A stretch of 64,000 nt of DNA, taken from NCBI GenBank assembly GCA_965204295.1, contig OZ241973.1, forward strand, positions 2,294,001 to 2,358,000, given 5' to 3'. The notes under the pieces are model-generated. The model saw only the letters and a program-made list of their open reading frames with translations. It had not been told where the DNA came from and ran no database searches. The first letter of the stretch is position 1; each line of letters opens with the position of its first letter. Both the position numbers and the translations under genes were made by a program. The stretch is from JAWKWH01 sp965204295. Lineage in GTDB: Bacteria > Pseudomonadota > Alphaproteobacteria > Rhizobiales > Rhizobiaceae. Shown in pieces: positions 59,765 to 64,000 of this stretch.

Positions 59765-61023
59765 GCGCCACGATCGCAGGCGGCGAATGGCTGAAGGACG
59801 ATGATCTGCGATCGCTGCTGGAAATTCTGAACGGCGATGGCGAGGAAGCCCGGATCGCGGGCGGCGCGGTGCGGGACGCGCTGCTGGGCGGACCCGTTTC
59901 GGATATCGACATCGCGACGACATGCCTGCCCGCCGAAACGATCCGCCGCGCCGGGCGGGCCGGATGCAAAACCGCGCCGACCGGCGTCGAACACGGCACG
60001 GTCACCGTCATCGTCAGGGGTCGCCCGTTCGAGGTGACGACGCTGCGCAAGGACATCGACACGGACGGGCGGCGGGCGACGGTCGAATTCGGGCGCGACT
60101 GGCCGGCGGACGCCGCGCGGCGCGACTTCACCATCAACGGGCTTTATGCGGACGCCGACGGCGCCGTGGTCGATCTGGTCGGCGGCGTCGCCGACATCGA
60201 GCGGCGGATTGTGCGCTTCATCGGCGACGCGGAGACCCGCATCCGGGAGGATTATCTTCGCATTCTGCGGTTTTTCCGCTTTTTCGCCTGGTACGGCGAC
60301 GGCGGGCCCGACGCCGGGGGACTGAAAGCCTGCGCCAGGTTGAAGTCCGGGCTTGACGGCCTTTCCGCGGAACGGGTCTGGGCGGAACTGAAAAAACTGT
60401 TGTCGGCGCCCGATCCGTCGCGGGCGCTGTTGTGGATGCGTCAGGCCGGCGTTCTGACCGCCGTGCTGCCGGAAACCGGAAAATGGGGGATCGATGCGAT
60501 TCACGGGCTTGTCGCGGCGGAGAATGCGCTTGGATGGGACGCGGACCCGCTGTTGCGGCTCGAATCCATGCTTCCGCCGGACGGCGAACGCCTTCGGCGG
60601 CTGGGGCGGCGCTTGAAAATGTCCGGAGCCGAGCGGAACCGGTTGGAAAACTGGGCGGCGACGCCGACGCCCGCCGCCGCCCTGTCCGGACAAGAATTTG
60701 AAAGACTGATTTATCGGGGAGACCGGCGGGCGCTGTGCGATTCGATCAGGCTGGCGCTGGCGTCGGCGCGCGGACGGACCGATGATTCCGCCATGACGCG
60801 GGCCGGCGGCTATGCAAGGCTGCTGGCGGTCTGCGAGAACTGGCGGAGACCGGTATTCCCGGTTTCCGGCGGGGACCTTCTGGCGCTGGGTCTTGAGCCG
60901 GGCGTCCGGCTCGGCGGCGTGCTGGCGGGCCTTGAGGCCGAGTGGGTGGACGCGGATTTCCGGCCGGACAAGCGGCGGCTTCTCGACCGCGCCGGGGAGA
61001 TGATCGCCGAAGGCATGGATTAG
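59761..61023 (+). CDS. cca: CCA tRNA nucleotidyltransferase
   Basis: A 420-aa class-II CCA-adding enzyme or poly(A)-polymerase-like protein, TTG start coupled to the NUDIX gene. Catalytic head: RIAGGAVRDALLGGPVSDID IAT-type GG...DxD motif (~31-52). Then the EVTTLRKDIDTDGR block, AARRDFTINGLYADADG and RIREDYLRILRFFRFFA for nucleotide and tRNA recognition, followed by the helical body. It repairs or completes tRNA 3' CCA ends. Although the tRNA-Ala here encodes CCA, the enzyme is needed for repair. The downstream neighbour is the acquired R-M operon on the opposite strand. Confidence 0.95.
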   Translation: MSATIAGGEWLKDDDLRSLLEILNGDGEEARIAGGAVRDALLGGPVSDIDIATTCLPAETIRRAGRAGCKTAPTGVEHGTVTVIVRGRPFEVTTLRKDIDTDGRRATVEFGRDWPADAARRDFTINGLYADADGAVVDLVGGVADIERRIVRFIGDAETRIREDYLRILRFFRFFAWYGDGGPDAGGLKACARLKSGLDGLSAERVWAELKKLLSAPDPSRALLWMRQAGVLTAVLPETGKWGIDAIHGLVAAENALGWDADPLLRLESMLPPDGERLRRLGRRLKMSGAERNRLENWAATPTPAAALSGQEFERLIYRGDRRALCDSIRLALASARGRTDDSAMTRAGGYARLLAVCENWRRPVFPVSGGDLLALGLEPGVRLGGVLAGLEAEWVDADFRPDKRRLLDRAGEMIAEGMD

Positions 61024-61084
61024 ATGCCGGGTTCAGAAGGTCAGCGCGGCAAATCCGGCCGTCCGGTAGGGATTTCCTGGTTCT

Positions 61085-61513
61085 TCATCGACCGTCCGCG
61101 CGTTCCCCGGATCGATCCAGGAACTTTTCCAGCTGCGCGAAGGCTTGTTGTGCGTTTCGGAGTTCGCATTCCCAGATCACGATCGAACTCCATCCCAGCC
61201 TTTCCAACGCCGCCCGGTGTTGATTGTCCCGTTCGCGATTTCGTTCAATTTTCGCGCGCCAATAATCCTGATTTGTTTTAGGCGCCCTGGCGCCGCGTGA
61301 ACAGGCGTGGCCATGCCAGAAACACCCATGCACAAAAATCGCCTTGCGCCGGCCCGGGAAAACGATATCCGGCCGGCCGGGAAGGTCGCGCCGATGCAAT
61401 CGGTACCGGAATCCCTGACTGTGAAGATAACGGCGAACAATCAGTTCCGGCGTCGTATTCCGATCTTTGACCGCGCGCATGGTCCTGCTGCGCGCGATCG
61501 GGTCGTCCGTCAT
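61085..61513 (-). CDS. vsr: Very short patch repair endonuclease (Vsr)
   Basis: A 142-aa protein with the full Vsr pattern: RSRTMRAVKDRNTTPELIVR, GFRYRLHRRDLPGRPDIVFP (catalytic Asp), FVHGCFWHGHAC (zinc and catalytic His) and WSSIVIWECELRNA. Vsr nicks next to T:G mismatches that arise when 5-methylcytosine deaminates. It is typically paired with an m5C methyltransferase, present here three genes upstream. The start overlaps the stop of the 107-aa gene (ATGA). Last gene of the R-M operon; converges with cca. Confidence 0.95.
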   Translation of the reverse strand: MTDDPIARSRTMRAVKDRNTTPELIVRRYLHSQGFRYRLHRRDLPGRPDIVFPGRRKAIFVHGCFWHGHACSRGARAPKTNQDYWRAKIERNRERDNQHRAALERLGWSSIVIWECELRNAQQAFAQLEKFLDRSGERADGR

Positions 61514-61833
61514 GACCTTCTGATCGCCGTCGCATCCGACCGGCGCCGCACATCGCCGGCCCGTTCAATCGTCGTTGTGCGAACGGTTTCGACGCCCTTG
61601 TGCGTGACGTCGAACGTAACTTTGTTCATTTCGTCGTCAGCGCCGCCGAAACATTGGTGAAACGCCTTGAGCAACTCCACGTCATCGAGATTTTGCGCCG
61701 GTGGCGAAGGATTGTTTCGAGGACTGGGCGCCGTGTTCGGAAACAGATAGATACAAGGTGGCGGCAAGCGATATGATCCGACCTCGGTTGCTCTTTCCGG
61801 GCTTTCTTTCAATTTTGGGGAAATTACCAGCAT
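61510..61833 (-). CDS. Small unknown protein within the R-M operon
   Basis: A 107-aa protein (MLVISPKLKESPERATEVGS...). No family is recognised. The N-terminal half is Pro-rich (LPPPCIYLFPNTAPSPRNNP) and probably disordered. The C-terminal half (DDVELLKAFHQCFGGADDEM, then VTFDVTHKGVETVRTTT) looks folded. It starts 2 nt after the endonuclease stop and overlaps vsr by 4 nt, so it is very probably translated. A controller, accessory or specificity role in the R-M system is possible but unsupported; it has no HTH like a C protein. Confidence 0.7.
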   Translation of the reverse strand: MLVISPKLKESPERATEVGSYRLPPPCIYLFPNTAPSPRNNPSPPAQNLDDVELLKAFHQCFGGADDEMNKVTFDVTHKGVETVRTTTIERAGDVRRRSDATAIRRS

Positions 61834-61835
61834 AA

Positions 61836-62816
61836 TTAGCCAAAATCAATATATTGAGACAGCGGGTCGTCTGGCCGGTAACTGTCTGCCAATTCCAGCC
61901 AACGCCTTAATCGGTGTTTAGGATCGCAGGTTTCGCCCCAATATTCCAGAATCAACGCATCATCAATCTGCGTAGAAACTTCGCGGATGATATCCCTGTT
62001 GTTCTGAATGGACCGAATGAGATAATCGCCGCCTCGATCTTTTCCAGCCACACTGCCAGCCGAGAAGAGGTCTCGGGTTTGCGGCGCAAACACACCGTGC
62101 TGGGTTAACAGATACAGAGCGGCATCGTCGTATTTGCCTCGCTGCCGCGATCCTTTGAAGATTTGCGGGCACATAAAGGCGGCCTCAGCTCGCATTTGCG
62201 CTTTTGTGTCACTGTCGAGAAGCCGATAAATACGAACGTTAACGGGAAGCGTGTGCTCCCGCTCTTCATCAAACCACCAAAGCCTTTCCCCGTCACCCCT
62301 GCGTTTGCGCACATGGTTCTTGACGATCTGCATTTTGTCTCGCAAATCGGCGCTTCGAAACTCGTCCATACCCACGCCGATCTGATCGAACAACGTGTTA
62401 TCGCTGTCCATATCGATCATGTAGCGAGGGGAGTGAGATATACGAATTCCCTTGATACAGTCGCTATACCATCGCCAGCGGGCTTCCCGAGAATCGGCAC
62501 GGTAATAAACCAGCGCCACGGCACGGGCAGTCTTATCCCTCATCCCTTCGAAGATGCTGTTGCCCGTGCCGTGCCACGTTGAGCGGGTTGTGAACTTGAC
62601 CTCGACTCCGAAGCCGTTGACCACGATATCGGGAAACGCACGGTTATGAAATGACGGATTGGCTTCTGCTATTCCATCACAGACAACTTTTAAATGCGCA
62701 AGAACTGTTTGCTCAAACTCGTCAGCGTTGGAATATCCTATCATTCCTGCCCTAGCTTGCTCGTTCATGGCGGAAACGGCGGAATCCATCAAGCGGCAAA
62801 ACTGTTCCTTGTTCAT
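61836..62816 (-). CDS. Type II restriction endonuclease (PD-(D/E)xK)
   Basis: 326 aa from ATG 62816, which overlaps the methyltransferase stop (ATGA); the frame is open further upstream but only as a shadow of the methyltransferase gene. FPDIVVNGFGVEVKFTTRST (residues 61-80) provides the PD...ExK catalytic set (D63, E72, K74). Further basic helices (QIVKNHVRKRRGDGERLWWF) follow. The recognition site cannot be read from sequence; it should match the site of the paired m5C methyltransferase. The frame appears complete. Confidence 0.85.
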   Translation of the reverse strand: MNKEQFCRLMDSAVSAMNEQARAGMIGYSNADEFEQTVLAHLKVVCDGIAEANPSFHNRAFPDIVVNGFGVEVKFTTRSTWHGTGNSIFEGMRDKTARAVALVYYRADSREARWRWYSDCIKGIRISHSPRYMIDMDSDNTLFDQIGVGMDEFRSADLRDKMQIVKNHVRKRRGDGERLWWFDEEREHTLPVNVRIYRLLDSDTKAQMRAEAAFMCPQIFKGSRQRGKYDDAALYLLTQHGVFAPQTRDLFSAGSVAGKDRGGDYLIRSIQNNRDIIREVSTQIDDALILEYWGETCDPKHRLRRWLELADSYRPDDPLSQYIDFG

Positions 62817-63790
62817 CGGAAAGCCTGTTCGTTTATCGCTTTGGCAATGTGCCACGCCATAGCGGGAGGCACGGCGTTGCCAATCTGGCGCTCCGTTTCT
62901 CTCATGCCGCAGGGAAACCGGAACGCATCCGGGAATGACTGAAATCTGGCCTGTTCGCGACACGATATTCGGCGTGGCAATTCGTAATGCCACTGGACGT
63001 TTCCATGATGTTCGGCCCGCATGGTGGTTGCCGGGGCGTCCGGTTTCAGTTTTCGCGATCCTTGGTCCGGCGACGGTTTGGCCTTGCTCCAGACGTGCTT
63101 GCTTTCCGGCTTTTCCCGCATATTGGAAAGATCGTCGATCGCCTCTTTGGCTGTTATTTTTCTTCCCGGCGCGTCAGGAAATCTGAACGCCTTGCTTCCG
63201 CGAAGGCCAACAATCAGAAGTCTTTCCCGATTTTGCGGGACGCCATATTCGGACGCGACGCAAACACGATGCGTAACTGTATATCCGGGAATGTTGAAAT
63301 CATCGAGAACGCGGCGGCCAAAATCACACGCCATCAAACCCTTGACGTTTTCGGCCACAAACGCCGATGGGCGCGAATGGCGGATCGCGTCCAGCATTCG
63401 CGTATAGAGCACTGTCCGGCTTCCGCCTGCCGCCTGCCGTTTGCCGTTCACCGATACATCCTGACACGGAAATCCGCCGACCAGAATGTCGCACCTGTCC
63501 GGCAAACCGCCAATGGCGTCGTCAATGTCCGCCTGAACTATGTGGTCGCCAATATTGCCCCGATAGGTCCGGCAGGCCGCAGCGGATATATCGTTGGCGA
63601 AAACAATCCGGTTCGGGAGGCGGTCGTAGCGCCAGCCCAGAAATTCAAATCCGCCTATAAACCCCAGGTCCATGCCACCGCAACCTGAGAACAGGCTTAC
63701 AATCGTTCTTTCTTCAGGGATTTTAACGCCCGCGACACGTGCGACCGATCGTTCAAAACCAGCCGGAATAGTGGGTGCGCAACTATTCAT
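62813..63790 (-). CDS. DNA (cytosine-5) methyltransferase
   Basis: A 325-aa protein with the ordered m5C motifs: I FSGCGGMDLGF (~34-44), IV GGFPCQDVSVNG with catalytic Cys109, VI AENVKG (E147), VIII EYGVPQNRERLLIVG, a short target-recognition region, IX around SCREQARFQSFPDAF and X RQIGNAVPPAMA. It methylates the site cut by the downstream endonuclease. GGAG lies eight bases before the ATG. The start overlaps the stop of an IS1595 transposase tail. Head gene of the M-R-unknown-vsr operon. Confidence 0.95.
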   Translation of the reverse strand: MNSCAPTIPAGFERSVARVAGVKIPEERTIVSLFSGCGGMDLGFIGGFEFLGWRYDRLPNRIVFANDISAAACRTYRGNIGDHIVQADIDDAIGGLPDRCDILVGGFPCQDVSVNGKRQAAGGSRTVLYTRMLDAIRHSRPSAFVAENVKGLMACDFGRRVLDDFNIPGYTVTHRVCVASEYGVPQNRERLLIVGLRGSKAFRFPDAPGRKITAKEAIDDLSNMREKPESKHVWSKAKPSPDQGSRKLKPDAPATTMRAEHHGNVQWHYELPRRISCREQARFQSFPDAFRFPCGMRETERQIGNAVPPAMAWHIAKAINEQAFR

Positions 63791-63966
63791 GACCGTGCTC
63801 CATCTACCAGTTGACGGTGGGTCAGCAGTCTACCTTCAAATTCGGCGGATGTCTGTTCCATGAACTTTAGTGCGTTGAGTGGCAGGTTGTTTCTTGCCTG
63901 AAACTCATCGACATAGCGTTGCATGTGCTTTTCGCTCATGTAGTGGAATGTGCCATAGTGTCCGCG
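63787..63966 (-). pseudogene. IS1595-family transposase C-terminal remnant
   Basis: The minus-strand frame reads RGHYGTFHYMSEKHMQRYVD, then EFQARNNLPLNAL, then GRLLTHRQLVDGARS and TGA. This is the conserved C-terminus of ISXO2-like transposases (KRGH.GTFH.MS.KHL.RYV.EF.GR.N). Directly before RGHYGTF is an in-frame TAG, with another stop (TGA) 15 bases further upstream, and no catalytic-core sequence is seen to the window edge. A 50-codon frame from ATG 63939 remains open and ends in ATGA overlap with the methyltransferase start, so it may now serve as a coupling leader. Confidence 0.75.
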
Positions 63967-64000
63967 CTATGGCAAACGGTCTCATGATCTCTGCCGATTC

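Overview
The window is about 63-64% GC and looks like the chromosome of an alphaproteobacterium, most probably Hyphomicrobiales (Rhizobiales)-like. The evidence is a fused trpE(G) anthranilate synthase, a type-2 leuA, an FnrL-type regulator with a Cys18/21/29/117 set, and the block MoxR / DUF58 / BatA-DUF4159 / membrane protein diverging from DUF1285 / CoA-type NUDIX / CCA-adding enzyme. No species can be named from sequence alone.

Layout. (1) 1-434: a decayed IS1595-type transposase 5' fragment and a candidate promoter. (2) 435-34304: one uninterrupted gene of 11,289 codons. Its product has a signal peptide, a Spore-Coat-U-like domain, about 84 Ig-like repeats of ~126 aa (DUF11/DUF7933-like), a short linker and a C-terminal autotransporter-type beta-barrel. 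At DNA level the array has higher-order structure: two 3,816-bp ten-domain units, then near-identical 3,396-bp nine-domain units, one of which lacks 756 bp. (3) 34.3-38.9 kb: a small accessory island ending at the 3' end of a tRNA-Ala gene. It has two sets of the same decayed phage-like fragments (here called K and P) in the order K1-HEPN-P1-[Xre/RES toxin-antitoxin]-K2-[RHH gene + unknown gene]-P2. Different minus-strand cargo therefore lies between the same flanks. (4) 39.1-42.5 kb: yggT, an FNR-family regulator, a frameshifted Hint-domain gene and a truncated paralogue with a matching promoter. (5) 42.6-48.2 kb: trpE(G) behind a probable attenuator, a small c-type cytochrome, and leuA behind a leucine-rich leader peptide and coupled to an alpha/beta hydrolase. 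(6) 48.2-51.5 kb: metallophosphoesterase, NUDIX hydrolase, glutathionyl-hydroquinone reductase and a GNAT acetyltransferase. (7) 51.5-61.0 kb: the MoxR-type operon (minus strand) and the DUF1285-NUDIX-cca operon (plus strand), diverging from ~58.4 kb. (8) 61.1-64.0 kb: a tightly overlapping restriction-modification operon (m5C methyltransferase, PD-(D/E)xK endonuclease, a small unknown protein, Vsr) preceded by an IS1595 transposase tail.

How the genes work together. The housekeeping blocks are ordinary amino-acid biosynthesis, oxygen-responsive regulation and tRNA maturation. The accessory parts are conflict and surface systems: a giant adhesin-like autotransporter, a HEPN protein, a RES toxin-antitoxin pair, an unassigned RHH-linked pair with a near-consensus promoter over direct repeats, and a Vsr-containing R-M system. 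The best candidates for something undescribed are the giant SCPU-repeat-barrel protein, the K/P cargo-exchange island, and the RHH/unknown gene pair.
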